Assembly (NCBI RefSeq): GCF_027531905.1
Contig: NZ_JAPZSU010000013.1
Location: forward strand, 31,383-95,382
DNA: 64,000 bases
From: Flavobacterium sp.
Lineage (GTDB): Bacteria; Bacteroidota; Bacteroidia; Flavobacteriales; Flavobacteriaceae
Direction: 5' to 3'
Of the stretch, positions 33,379 to 42,062 are shown one piece after another. The translations under genes and the position numbers were made by a program. Position 1 is the stretch's first letter. Every line of letters starts with the position of its first letter. A model generated the notes under the pieces. That model saw only the letters and a program-made list of their open reading frames with translations. It did no database searches and was not told the DNA's origin.

Positions 33379-34548
33379 TTATTTTTCTTTTCTTCTTTTA
33401 CGCTCTGCTTTTATCATCGATAATTCACGACTGGTTTGTCCAGCCACAGAGGTATTTTCTTCTGCACGTCTGATTAAGTACGGCATTACGTCTTTTACTG
33501 GACCAAAAGGCAAATATTTTGCAACATTAAATCCGTTTTCGGCAAGATTGTAACTGATGTTATCGCTCATTCCATACAATTGACCAAACCAAATTCGGTT
33601 ATCATTGCTTTTGATACCCTTTTTTTCCATCAAATCCATCAATTTATATGTACTCAATTCGTTATGCGTTCCTGCAAAAATCGACATGATTTCCAAATGC
33701 TCCATCATATAGGTCACCGCCGCATCATAATTCTCATCAGATGCCTCTTTTGACGCACAAATAGGCGTTGGATAATTCATTTCTTGAGCTCGAAGATTTT
33801 CTTTTTCCATATAAGCACCACGAACCAATTTCATTCCAATAAAAAACTGATCGCGTTTAGCTTCTTCGTGTATTTTCTTCAAATAATCCAAACGATCCCA
33901 GCGGTACATTTGTAATGTATTGAAAATAATCGCTTTTTCTTTGTTGTATTTACGCATCATATCGGTAACCAAATCATCTGCTACATCTTGCATCCAGCTT
34001 TCTTCAGCATCAATAAGTAAAGCGACATCTTTAATGTAAGCTTCTTTACAAACAGCATCAAATCGTTCAACAACTTTATTCCATTCTATAGTTTCTTCAT
34101 CTGTCAAAGGCTTTTTCTCACCTAATTTTTCATACAAAGCCAATCGCCCTAAACCAGTAGGTTTAAACACAGCAAAAGGAATGGCAAGTCTTTCCTTAGC
34201 AAATTCAATAGTCTTTAAAGTCATTTTTAAAGCAGCATCAAATTGCTTCTCTTCTTCTTTTCCTTCAACAGAATAATCCAAAACAGAAGAAACTCCTTTG
34301 GTATACATTTTATCAACAACCGTCAAACAATCATTTTCGTTAACGCCACCACAAAAATGATCAAAAACAGTAGCTCTAATCAAGCTTTCTACTGGTAAAT
34401 TAGCTTTAATAGCAAAATTTGTAACCGCAGTTCCGATTCTTACCAAAGGTTCACTTGCAATCATTTTAAACAAAAAATAAGCTCTATCTAGCTCAGTATC
34501 ACTTTTTAAAGCAAAAGCAACTTGTGTATTATCAAAAATATTTTTCAT
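33379..34548 (-). CDS. Proline dehydrogenase
   Basis: 389 residues; monofunctional FAD enzyme oxidising proline to pyrroline-5-carboxylate and passing electrons to quinone. TIM-barrel strands with ALLIDAEESWMQ, IIFNTLQMYRWDRLDYLKK, FFIGMKLVRGAYMEKENLRA and the FAD/proline site AGTHNELSTYKLMDL. The C-terminal RIWFGQLYGMSDNISYNLAENGFNVAKYLPFGPVKDVMPYLIRRAEEN is highly conserved in PutA/Prodh. Catabolic, membrane-peripheral. Divergent from aroB (92 bases between starts). Confidence 0.95.
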   Translation of the reverse strand: MKNIFDNTQVAFALKSDTELDRAYFLFKMIASEPLVRIGTAVTNFAIKANLPVESLIRATVFDHFCGGVNENDCLTVVDKMYTKGVSSVLDYSVEGKEEEKQFDAALKMTLKTIEFAKERLAIPFAVFKPTGLGRLALYEKLGEKKPLTDEETIEWNKVVERFDAVCKEAYIKDVALLIDAEESWMQDVADDLVTDMMRKYNKEKAIIFNTLQMYRWDRLDYLKKIHEEAKRDQFFIGMKLVRGAYMEKENLRAQEMNYPTPICASKEASDENYDAAVTYMMEHLEIMSIFAGTHNELSTYKLMDLMEKKGIKSNDNRIWFGQLYGMSDNISYNLAENGFNVAKYLPFGPVKDVMPYLIRRAEENTSVAGQTSRELSMIKAERKRRKEK

Positions 34549-34640
34549 TATTTGTTAAATTTTAATGCAAATATAGCTAGAGTTTTGAATTCTATTAACT
34601 AAAAAATGTCTTATTTTGCCATTCAAATAATTTGAAGATC

Positions 34641-35708
34641 ATGCAAACTATTATAGCCAATAACTATCCTATTTATTTTAATGAAACTGCATACGAACAT
34701 TTGAATCTCTTTTTAAAAGAAAACAAATATTCTACTATTTTCATCATTGTAGACAGCAATACAAACGATAGTTGTTTACCTAAATTTTTACCTTATTTAG
34801 AAACCGATTTAACTATTGAAATCATTGAATTTGAAGCAGGTGAAATCAACAAAAACATTGAAACCTGTATTGAAATATGGAATGTCTTGACCGAATTAGG
34901 TGCGGATAGAAAATCGTTAATCATCAATGTTGGCGGTGGTGTGGTTACTGATTTGGGCGGTTTTGTAGCTTCAACTTTCAAACGTGGAGTTGATTTTATT
35001 CATGTTCCTACGACGCTTCTTTCTATGGTTGATGCCTCTGTGGGCGGAAAAAACGGTGTAGATTTAGGTAATCTAAAAAATCAAATAGGTGTAATTAATG
35101 TACCCCAAATGGTATTAATCGACACTGCTTATCTTGAAACGCTTTCTCAAAGCGAAATGCGTTCAGGTCTCGCCGAAATGCTAAAACACGGATTGATTTA
35201 TGATAAAGAGTATTGGGAAAAGTTTTTAGACCTAACTTCGATTGATTTTGCTGATTTTGACACGCTTATTCACCGTTCTGTAGCCATCAAAAACGAGATT
35301 GTAATGCAAGATCCTACCGAAAAAGGTATTCGTAAAGCTTTAAATTTCGGTCATACTTTGGGGCACGCCATCGAAAGTTATTTCCTTGAAAGCAAAGACA
35401 AAACGACTTTATTGCACGGGGAAGCTATCGCGATAGGAATGATTTTAGAAAGTTATATTTCATTGAAAAAAGGGCTAATTTCAACAGCTGAATACCAACA
35501 AATAAAACAAACGATAAATAGTATCTACGATAAAATTGTTTTTGAAGAAAATGATCTTGATCCAATCTTAGAATTATTGATTCACGATAAGAAAAATGAA
35601 TACGGAACCATTCAATTTGCCTTAATTGAAGGTATCGGAGCTATAAAAATAAATCAATTGGTTGAAAACGAATTAATTCTTGAGGCCTTTCAAGATTACA
35701 AATCTTAA
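34641..35708 (+). CDS. aroB: 3-dehydroquinate synthase
   Basis: 355 residues from the ATG at 34641 (MQTIIANNYPIYFNE); the TTG 9 bases upstream is rejected. Second step of the shikimate pathway: DAHP to dehydroquinate with NAD and Zn. Motifs: INVGGGVVTDLGGFVASTFKRG, HVPTTLLSMVDASVGGKNGVDLG, RSGLAEMLKHGLI, and the zinc-binding NFGHTLGHAIES and LHGEAIAIGM. Cytoplasmic, single gene. Confidence 0.97.
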   Translation: MQTIIANNYPIYFNETAYEHLNLFLKENKYSTIFIIVDSNTNDSCLPKFLPYLETDLTIEIIEFEAGEINKNIETCIEIWNVLTELGADRKSLIINVGGGVVTDLGGFVASTFKRGVDFIHVPTTLLSMVDASVGGKNGVDLGNLKNQIGVINVPQMVLIDTAYLETLSQSEMRSGLAEMLKHGLIYDKEYWEKFLDLTSIDFADFDTLIHRSVAIKNEIVMQDPTEKGIRKALNFGHTLGHAIESYFLESKDKTTLLHGEAIAIGMILESYISLKKGLISTAEYQQIKQTINSIYDKIVFEENDLDPILELLIHDKKNEYGTIQFALIEGIGAIKINQLVENELILEAFQDYKS

Positions 35709-35730
35709 TCTTTTTTTTTAGTAAAAAGGA

Positions 35731-35762
35731 TTGCATCACGTATATATTATTTTTTACATTTG
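35731..35762 (+). promoter_or_regulatory. Strong consensus promoter upstream of the 59-codon ORF
   Basis: TTG at 35731-35733, about 20 bases of AT-rich spacer, then TACATTTG (35755-35762), a good match to the Bacteroidota TTG/TAnnTTTG promoter. Transcription would start at about 35767-35770, i.e. at or beside the ATG of the next ORF. Confidence 0.65.
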
Positions 35763-35767
35763 CAGCA

Positions 35768-35947
35768 ATGAAAAAAAGTCAAAAAAATACCAACAGCAAA
35801 GGAAGTAAAAACAAGCAAGAACGATTTTTAATTAAATCTTTCCACCGTTTTTATACCATGATTGGTTGTTTTAATTTTGACCCTTTTCAATACATAAAAA
35901 CGGAGAACGAAAAACTACAGATTAGATACGCTAACATTAGGGTTTGA
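35768..35947 (+). CDS. Small 59-residue basic protein, hypothetical
   Basis: Reads MKKSQKNTNSKGSKNKQERF, then about 39 more residues (LIKSFHRFYTMIGCFNFDPF and QYIKTENEKLQIRYANIRV) to a TGA at 35945-35947. The N-terminal 20 residues are Lys/Asn/Ser-rich and disordered. I know no homologue. It has a consensus promoter ending at its start, so the mRNA may be leaderless; it precedes the arginine decarboxylase gene by 55 bases and may be a small leader gene for that operon. It may also simply be a chance frame. Confidence 0.4.
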   Translation: MKKSQKNTNSKGSKNKQERFLIKSFHRFYTMIGCFNFDPFQYIKTENEKLQIRYANIRV

Positions 35948-36002
35948 ATAGGAATTAATTTAGTTGAAACGCTTAATTAATTTTTATAAATTGTCAAAAC
36001 TA

Positions 36003-37403
36003 ATGAATACAAAATATTCGGATTTAATCAATCAAACCTATTACTTCCCTCAAGAAGAATTCAAATTAAACAAAGACAACCTACAATTTCACAATATTGA
36101 TTTGATGAAATTGGTAGAAAAATATGGTACCCCTTTAAAATTCACTTATTTACCTCAGATTTCGAATAACATCAACAAAGCCAAAAGTTGGTTTCGTAAA
36201 TCAATGGAAAAAAACAAATACGAGGCTAAATATTACTATTGCTATTGTACCAAAAGTTCTCATTTTGAATACATTATGAATGAGGCATTCAAAAACAATA
36301 TTCATATCGAAACGTCATCCGCTTTTGATATTAATATTGTTGAAAATTTGCTTGAAAATGGTAAAATTAACAAAAGTACTTATGTAATTTGTAACGGATT
36401 CAAAAGAGATCAATATGTTGAAAATATTGCTCGATTGATTAACAACGGACATAAAAATACCATTCCAATTATCGACAATTACGAAGAATTAGATTTGTTG
36501 CAATCGCAAATAAAAAACAAATTCAAAATCGGAATTCGTATCGCTGCCGAAGAAGAACCAAAATTCGAATTTTACACTTCGAGATTAGGCATTGGATACA
36601 AAAACATTGTTCCTTTTTACAAAAAAGAAATCAAGGAAAATAAAAAGTTGGAACTAAAAATGTTGCACTTTTTTATTAATACAGGTATCAACGACAATGC
36701 TTACTACTGGAACGAATTAGTAAAATGTATCAAAGTATATGTAGCATTAAAAAAAGAATGCCCTACTCTAGATGGTTTAAACATTGGCGGTGGTTTTCCA
36801 ATCAAAAATTCATTGACTTTCGAGTACGATTATCAATACATGATTGATGAAATCATTAATCAAATTAAGATTGCTTGTGAAGAAGCCGAAGTAGATGTTC
36901 CAAATATTTTTACAGAGTTTGGTTCGTTTACAGTTGGAGAAAGTGGAGGCGCTATTTATCAAGTATTGTATCAAAAACAACAAAATGATAGAGAAAAATG
37001 GAACATGATTGACTCTTCATTTATCACAACTTTACCAGATACTTGGGCGATTAATAAGCGTTTTATAATGTTAGCCATTAACCGATGGAATGACACTTAT
37101 GAAAGAGTATTACTCGGAGGAATGACCTGTGATAGTGATGACTATTACAATTCTGAGCAAAATATGAACGCCATTTATTTGCCAAAATATAATAAAGAAA
37201 AACCACTTTATATTGGTTTCTTTAACACTGGGGCCTATCAAGAAACCATAGGTGGTTATGGCGGATTACATCACTGTTTGATTCCACAACCCAAACATAT
37301 TTTGATTGATAGAGATGAAAATGGAATTTTAGCCACAGAAGTCTTCTCTGAACAACAAACTTCTGAAGAAGTTCTAAAAATTTTAGGATACGGAAAGAAA
37401 TAA
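36003..37403 (+). CDS. Arginine decarboxylase (type III PLP fold, Bacteroidota type)
   Basis: 466 residues from the ATG at 36003 (MNTKYSDLINQTYYFP); a TTG 39 bases upstream is rejected. Alanine-racemase-fold decarboxylase: KYYYCYCTKSSHFEYIMNEAF contains the region with the PLP lysine, and GGG-type phosphate-binding loops follow in NIGGGFPIKNS and PNIFTEFGSFTVGESGG. The C-terminal has GGMTCDSDDYYNS (substrate-binding Asp/Cys of the family) and FFNTGAYQETIGGYGG. Produces agmatine for polyamine synthesis. Directly followed by the deoxyhypusine-synthase-like gene (83 bases). Confidence 0.88.
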   Translation: MNTKYSDLINQTYYFPQEEFKLNKDNLQFHNIDLMKLVEKYGTPLKFTYLPQISNNINKAKSWFRKSMEKNKYEAKYYYCYCTKSSHFEYIMNEAFKNNIHIETSSAFDINIVENLLENGKINKSTYVICNGFKRDQYVENIARLINNGHKNTIPIIDNYEELDLLQSQIKNKFKIGIRIAAEEEPKFEFYTSRLGIGYKNIVPFYKKEIKENKKLELKMLHFFINTGINDNAYYWNELVKCIKVYVALKKECPTLDGLNIGGGFPIKNSLTFEYDYQYMIDEIINQIKIACEEAEVDVPNIFTEFGSFTVGESGGAIYQVLYQKQQNDREKWNMIDSSFITTLPDTWAINKRFIMLAINRWNDTYERVLLGGMTCDSDDYYNSEQNMNAIYLPKYNKEKPLYIGFFNTGAYQETIGGYGGLHHCLIPQPKHILIDRDENGILATEVFSEQQTSEEVLKILGYGKK

Positions 37404-37486
37404 CCGTTATTTAATAATAGTCAAATTAAAAATTATTTAAATTTGAAATAGAATTTATGATTTTTAATAATTAAAAGTAAATTAAA

Positions 37487-38458
37487 ATGAGTAAAGGTCC
37501 AATCAGTCAGTTTATTGAAAAGCATTATTTGCATTTCAACGCCGCATCTCTTGTAGATGCCGCAAAAGCATATGAGCAACAATTAGCGAATGGAGCCAAA
37601 ATGTTGGTGAGTATGGCAGGTGCTATGAGTACTGCCGAAATAGGTAAAATTTTTGCTGAAATTATTCGTCAAGATAAAGTACAAATTATTTCTTGTACTG
37701 GTGCAAATTTAGAAGAAGACATCATGAATCTTGTAGCGCACTCACATTATGAAAGAGTACCTCACTATCGTGATTTGACTCCACAAGATGAGTGGGATTT
37801 ACTGGAACGAGGATTAAATCGTGTGACTGATACATGTATTCCTGAGCATGAAGCATTCCGTCGTTTGCAAAAACACATTTACAAGATTTGGAAAGATGCT
37901 GATGATAGAGGAGAACGCTATTTCCCTCATGAATTCATGTACAAAATGTTGCTTTCTGGAGTATTAGAAGAATATTACGAAATTGACTTAAAAGACAGCT
38001 GGATGTATGCTGCCGCTGAGAAAAATTTACCTATTATCGTACCAGGTTGGGAAGATAGCACTATGGGTAACATTTTTGCTTCTTATGTTATCAAAGGGGA
38101 ATTGAAAGCTTCAACCATGAAGTCAGGCATTGAATATATGACTTTCTTAGCAGATTGGTATTCTAAAAATTCATCTAACGGAATTGGTTTTTTCCAAATC
38201 GGAGGAGGAATTGCCGGAGATTTCCCAATTTGTGTAGTACCAATGTTGTACCAAGATATGGAGATGCATGATGTTCCATTTTGGAGTTATTTCTGTCAAA
38301 TATCTGATTCTACAACAAGTTATGGCTCTTATTCTGGTGCTGTGCCAAATGAGAAAATAACTTGGGGTAAATTAGATATCAATACTCCTAAATTTATTAT
38401 TGAGTCGGATGCTACAATTGTAGCTCCATTAGTTTTCGCTTATTTGTTAGATTTATAG
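37487..38458 (+). CDS. Deoxyhypusine-synthase-family protein
   Basis: 323 residues, NAD-dependent aminopropyl/aminobutyl-transferase fold. Hallmarks: MLVSMAGAMSTAEIGKIFAEII, IISCTGANLEEDIMNLVAH, IGGGIAGDFPICVVPM and GAVPNEKITWGKL, whose WGK lysine corresponds to the active-site Lys of human DHS. Bacteria lack eIF5A, so the substrate must be a small molecule; by analogy with bacterial homologues it makes a polyamine (homospermidine-like product or an agmatine derivative). Pairs with the arginine decarboxylase gene. Confidence 0.9.
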   Translation: MSKGPISQFIEKHYLHFNAASLVDAAKAYEQQLANGAKMLVSMAGAMSTAEIGKIFAEIIRQDKVQIISCTGANLEEDIMNLVAHSHYERVPHYRDLTPQDEWDLLERGLNRVTDTCIPEHEAFRRLQKHIYKIWKDADDRGERYFPHEFMYKMLLSGVLEEYYEIDLKDSWMYAAAEKNLPIIVPGWEDSTMGNIFASYVIKGELKASTMKSGIEYMTFLADWYSKNSSNGIGFFQIGGGIAGDFPICVVPMLYQDMEMHDVPFWSYFCQISDSTTSYGSYSGAVPNEKITWGKLDINTPKFIIESDATIVAPLVFAYLLDL

Positions 38459-38466
38459 AATATTTT

Positions 38467-38859
38467 ATGAAGAGAGTAATTGTTGATTACGCAAAATTAA
38501 CTAACGAAATTTTAAATCTTTTAGTTGAAAAATTTCCTGATGGGTATGATGATTCGGATGTAATCCGTTTTAAAAACGCTAAAAATGAATTAATTGAAGC
38601 CGTAGAAGTACGTACGGAAGACACTATTTATTTAGTAAAAGTTAGCACAAAATTATCGGATAGAATCGAAAATTATGACGAGGAAGATATCGATGATGTA
38701 GTTGTTCCAATAAGTGGAATTGAACTTGATGACGACGACGCAATAGCTGATGATGATGACGAAGACGATAATTTAGACAAACCAGACTTAGATCCTGAGG
38801 ATGATGAGGATGGAGACAAAGACATCGCTGATGATGAAGATGAAGATGATGAAGAGTAA
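38467..38859 (+). CDS. Acidic-tailed conserved hypothetical protein
   Basis: 130 residues. N-terminal 75 residues are folded-looking (KRVIVDYAKLTNEILNLLVE and FPDGYDDSDVIRFKNAKNEL, with VEVRTEDTIYLVKVS), followed by about 50 residues almost all Asp and Glu (IADDDDEDDNLDKPD, DEDGDKDIADDEDEDDEE). It follows the DHS-like gene by 8 bases and probably shares its transcript. Orthologues in Bacteroidota are often labelled DNA primase without evidence; I would not carry that name over. Function unknown. Confidence 0.7.
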   Translation: MKRVIVDYAKLTNEILNLLVEKFPDGYDDSDVIRFKNAKNELIEAVEVRTEDTIYLVKVSTKLSDRIENYDEEDIDDVVVPISGIELDDDDAIADDDDEDDNLDKPDLDPEDDEDGDKDIADDEDEDDEE

Positions 38860-38883
38860 ACTTTAATTTAAAAAAAAAAAGAT

Positions 38884-38915
38884 AAGGAGCCCAATACTAT
38901 GAGCTCCTTTTTTTA
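38884..38915 (+). terminator. Intrinsic terminator
   Basis: AAGGAGC / GCTCCTT stem with 12-base loop and a T-run, directly after the acidic-tailed gene. Confidence 0.8.
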
Positions 38916-38947
38916 TACTTTTAGTATTCAAAATTATATATGCCAAA

Positions 38948-41059
38948 ATGACAACATCAATTTTACACGCCACTCTCAAAGAGAATTTTGGGTTTGAAAA
39001 ATTTAGACCCAATCAAGAAGAAATTATTTCTTGTATTTTATCTGGAAAAGATACTTTAGCCATTATGCCTACAGGTGGCGGAAAATCAATTTGTTTTCAA
39101 CTTCCCGCATTGATTTTGCCAGGAGTAACAATTGTTATTTCACCCCTTATTGCCTTAATGAAAGATCAAGTAGATAGCTTAAAAGCAAATGGAATAAAAG
39201 CTTGCTTTATCAACAGCAGCCAATCTTCTGAAGAGCAACAATTTTATATTGAAAATTTACAAGCTAACAAATTTAAACTAGTATATGTAGCGCCCGAGAG
39301 TTTATCTTATTTAGAAAATTCTTTTAACAAACTCACCATTAGCCTTATTGCAATTGATGAAGCACATTGCATTTCGGCATGGGGACATGATTTTAGACCG
39401 GCTTATACTAATTTAGGTTATTTGAAATCTCGCTTTCCTTCTACTCCTATTCTAGCATTGACCGCTACAGCTGACAAAGCCACTAGAACTGACATTTCAG
39501 ATCAATTAAATTTAGTCAACCCAAAAACATTTGTCGCTTCTTTTGATAGAAAAAATTTGAGCCTAGAAGTACGACCTGCTTTAGATCGTGTAAAACAAAT
39601 CATTGATTTTATTACTACAAAACCAAATGAATCAGGAATTATTTATTGCTTAAGCAGAAAGACTACCGAAGAACTTGCCGAAAAACTACAAAAAATAGGA
39701 ATAAATGCAAGTGCTTATCATGCCGGTCTAGATAATCGAATTCGTTCGGAGGTGCAAGATGCTTTCATAAATGATGATTGTGAAGTAGTTTGCGCAACCA
39801 TTGCCTTTGGAATGGGAATTGACAAATCGAATGTACGTTGGGTAATTCATTACAACTTACCTAAAAATATTGAAGGTTATTACCAAGAAATTGGTCGAGC
39901 CGGAAGAGATGGATTGCCTTCTGAAACAATTCTATTCGAAAGCTATGGCGATATGATTCAACTACAAAAATTTGCCTCAGATGGCTCAAATGCCGAAGTA
40001 CAACTTGCCAAATTGGAACGAATGAAACAATATGCTGATGCGCTGAGTTGTCGTAGAAAAATTTTACTTTCTTATTTTGGGGAATTGGTTACCGAAAATT
40101 GTGGAAACTGTGACATTTGCAAAAATCCGCCCGCTTTTTTTGACGGAACGATTATTGCCCAAAAAGCCTTATCTGCAATTGCAAGATTGAAAGAATCCGA
40201 AGCTCTAGCCGTTGTCGTTGATTTTTTACGTGGTTCAAAAAATGCCTCTATTTATGACAAAGAATACCAGCATTTAAAAACTTATGGAATTGGAATTGAT
40301 ATTTCTTGGTTCGATTGGAATCAATACATCATTCAACTAATCAATCTTGGTTATTGCGAAATAGCATTTCATCAGCAAAACAAATTAAAATTAACATCAT
40401 TTGCTAGAAAAGTATTGTTCGAAGGCGAAAAAGTTCAACTAACAACGGTACAAAAAATAGATAAAAACAAGTCTATAGCCAAAGAACGATTACCGAACGC
40501 AACTTCAAATTCACTATTTGAAATTTTAAGAAAACTACGTTCCGAAATAGCTAAAGAAGAAGCCGTGCCAGCTTATGTCATTTTTAATGATGCAACGCTA
40601 AAACAATTTGAGAACGAAAGACCAATGAGTGATTCGGAATTTTTAGCCATTGATGGCGTTGGAAAAGCAAAACTTGAAAAATACGGAGACGCTTTCATAA
40701 AGACCATTATAGATTTTCAAAAAAATAAAAAGGTAAACCCCAAAAAAGAGTCGAATACATATAAGGAAACATTAGATTTATTTCAGACTGGTTTAAGTGT
40801 GGATGAAATTGCAACAAAAAGAAATTTAGGGATCAGCACTATTGCATCGCATTTAGCCAAACTTTATATAGATGGCCATCCCATTGATTTAAGCAGCTAT
40901 ATAAACCCTGAAGAAATTGCTAAAATTAATGAAGCAAAAATCAAACTTGAAGCTCCAAATGCTTTAAAGCCTTATTTTGAATATTTTGAAGAACAAGTAC
41001 CTTATGAAAAAATTAGAATGGCACTTGCTATCATAGAGAAAGAAAAACAACTAACATGA
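38948..41059 (+). CDS. recQ: ATP-dependent DNA helicase RecQ
   Basis: 703 residues. Superfamily 2 helicase: FGFEKFRPNQEEII (Q-like motif), Walker A AIMPTGGGKSICFQLPA, DEAH in IAIDEAHCISAWGHDFRP, ALTATA, GAGRDG in EIGRAGRDGLPSE, zinc-binding Cys in CRRKILLSYF-GE and CGNCDIC. Winged-helix and HRDC domains (about 515-590) follow, then a C-terminal helix-turn-helix tail (LSVDEIATKRNLGISTIASHLAKLY), common in Bacteroidota. 3'-5' unwinding in recombination and repair. Its stop overlaps the next start (ATGA). Confidence 0.96.
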   Translation: MTTSILHATLKENFGFEKFRPNQEEIISCILSGKDTLAIMPTGGGKSICFQLPALILPGVTIVISPLIALMKDQVDSLKANGIKACFINSSQSSEEQQFYIENLQANKFKLVYVAPESLSYLENSFNKLTISLIAIDEAHCISAWGHDFRPAYTNLGYLKSRFPSTPILALTATADKATRTDISDQLNLVNPKTFVASFDRKNLSLEVRPALDRVKQIIDFITTKPNESGIIYCLSRKTTEELAEKLQKIGINASAYHAGLDNRIRSEVQDAFINDDCEVVCATIAFGMGIDKSNVRWVIHYNLPKNIEGYYQEIGRAGRDGLPSETILFESYGDMIQLQKFASDGSNAEVQLAKLERMKQYADALSCRRKILLSYFGELVTENCGNCDICKNPPAFFDGTIIAQKALSAIARLKESEALAVVVDFLRGSKNASIYDKEYQHLKTYGIGIDISWFDWNQYIIQLINLGYCEIAFHQQNKLKLTSFARKVLFEGEKVQLTTVQKIDKNKSIAKERLPNATSNSLFEILRKLRSEIAKEEAVPAYVIFNDATLKQFENERPMSDSEFLAIDGVGKAKLEKYGDAFIKTIIDFQKNKKVNPKKESNTYKETLDLFQTGLSVDEIATKRNLGISTIASHLAKLYIDGHPIDLSSYINPEEIAKINEAKIKLEAPNALKPYFEYFEEQVPYEKIRMALAIIEKEKQLT

Positions 41060-41541
41060 CAATTGCTTCCTTTGATCCGATTGTAGATCATAACACCAGA
41101 ATTCTTGTTTTAGGTTCCATTCCTGGTGTAAAATCTTTAGAAAAAATCGAGTATTACGGAAACAAGCAAAATCAGTTTTGGAAAATCATTTTTTCTCTAT
41201 TAAAACATGAAAATGTTCCTGAATGTTATAAAAACAAAATATCTTTTTTACAAGAAAATGGGATTGGTCTTTGGGATGTAGTTCAAAATTGCGAGCGAAA
41301 AGGAAGTTTAGACATTGCTATCAAGAATCAGGAAATAAATGATTTTGATTCTTTTTTCAATGAACATCCACAAATTACAACCCTTCTTTTCAATGGAAAA
41401 ATAGCTTATCAGTTTTTTTATAAAAAATATGGTCTAATAAAAGGCATTACGTACTATGTAATGCCTTCTACAAGTCCCGCTAATACTATGTCATTCGAGA
41501 AAAAATTAAAGGAATGGTCCGTGCTTTTGAATCATTTATAA
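41056..41541 (+). CDS. DNA-deoxyinosine glycosylase (UDG superfamily)
   Basis: 161 residues. Uracil-DNA-glycosylase fold of the hypoxanthine-type family: N-terminal FDPIVDHNTRILVLGSIPGVKS (active-site loop GSIPG), YYGNKQNQFWKIIF, GLWDVVQNCERKGSLD and the C-terminal YVMPSTSPAN. Removes deaminated bases such as hypoxanthine from DNA. Overlaps recQ by four bases (ATGA), so it is translationally coupled to the helicase; together a repair pair. Confidence 0.88.
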   Translation: MTIASFDPIVDHNTRILVLGSIPGVKSLEKIEYYGNKQNQFWKIIFSLLKHENVPECYKNKISFLQENGIGLWDVVQNCERKGSLDIAIKNQEINDFDSFFNEHPQITTLLFNGKIAYQFFYKKYGLIKGITYYVMPSTSPANTMSFEKKLKEWSVLLNHL

Positions 41542-42051
41542 ATAACGCTCCTCAAACACTTTTTGATGGTGTTTTTGATGTCCAATAATGATAAATCCGA
41601 TGGCACGAACTGATACTTCATTTTCAGAAACGATGCCGATTCTAGTCAATTGTTCTTCTGAAAAACTTTTGAATAATAGCAAAGTAGCATGTCTAACCGC
41701 GGATAATTCGGTCAACAAGCCTTGTAAATTCCTGTCTTTCGCATTAGTATTATCAACATAATCGTTTTCTTCAAAACCTGGTAAAGGGGTTTTGTCATTT
41801 CTAGAAATACGCAAAGCACGGTAACTAAAAATTCTTTCTGTATCAATGATATGTTGTATGATTTCTTTTATCGTCCATTTACCCTCTGCATAACGATAGT
41901 CAAATTTGTCCATAGGAATATTTTGGACAAATCGAATGAAATCATGCAAGGAAATTTCTAATTCATCGAATAATTCAACATTCATAGCTGCATTGATGTA
42001 AGTGGATTGAAACTTTGAATATTCGTTTACAGGCAATTGATTTGAATTCAT
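41536..42051 (-). CDS. DinB-family putative metal-dependent protein
   Basis: 171 residues, four-helix bundle of the DinB/YfiT type. The metal-binding histidines are in IKEIIQHIIDTERIFSYRA (about 66-75) and GHQKHHQKVFEERYL near the end. Family members include bacillithiol-type transferases and proteins of unknown role. The function here is unknown. Convergent with the glycosylase; the two coding regions overlap by 6 bases at their 3' ends. Confidence 0.85.
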   Translation of the reverse strand: MNSNQLPVNEYSKFQSTYINAAMNVELFDELEISLHDFIRFVQNIPMDKFDYRYAEGKWTIKEIIQHIIDTERIFSYRALRISRNDKTPLPGFEENDYVDNTNAKDRNLQGLLTELSAVRHATLLLFKSFSEEQLTRIGIVSENEVSVRAIGFIIIGHQKHHQKVFEERYL

Positions 42052-42062
42052 AAAAATTGATT

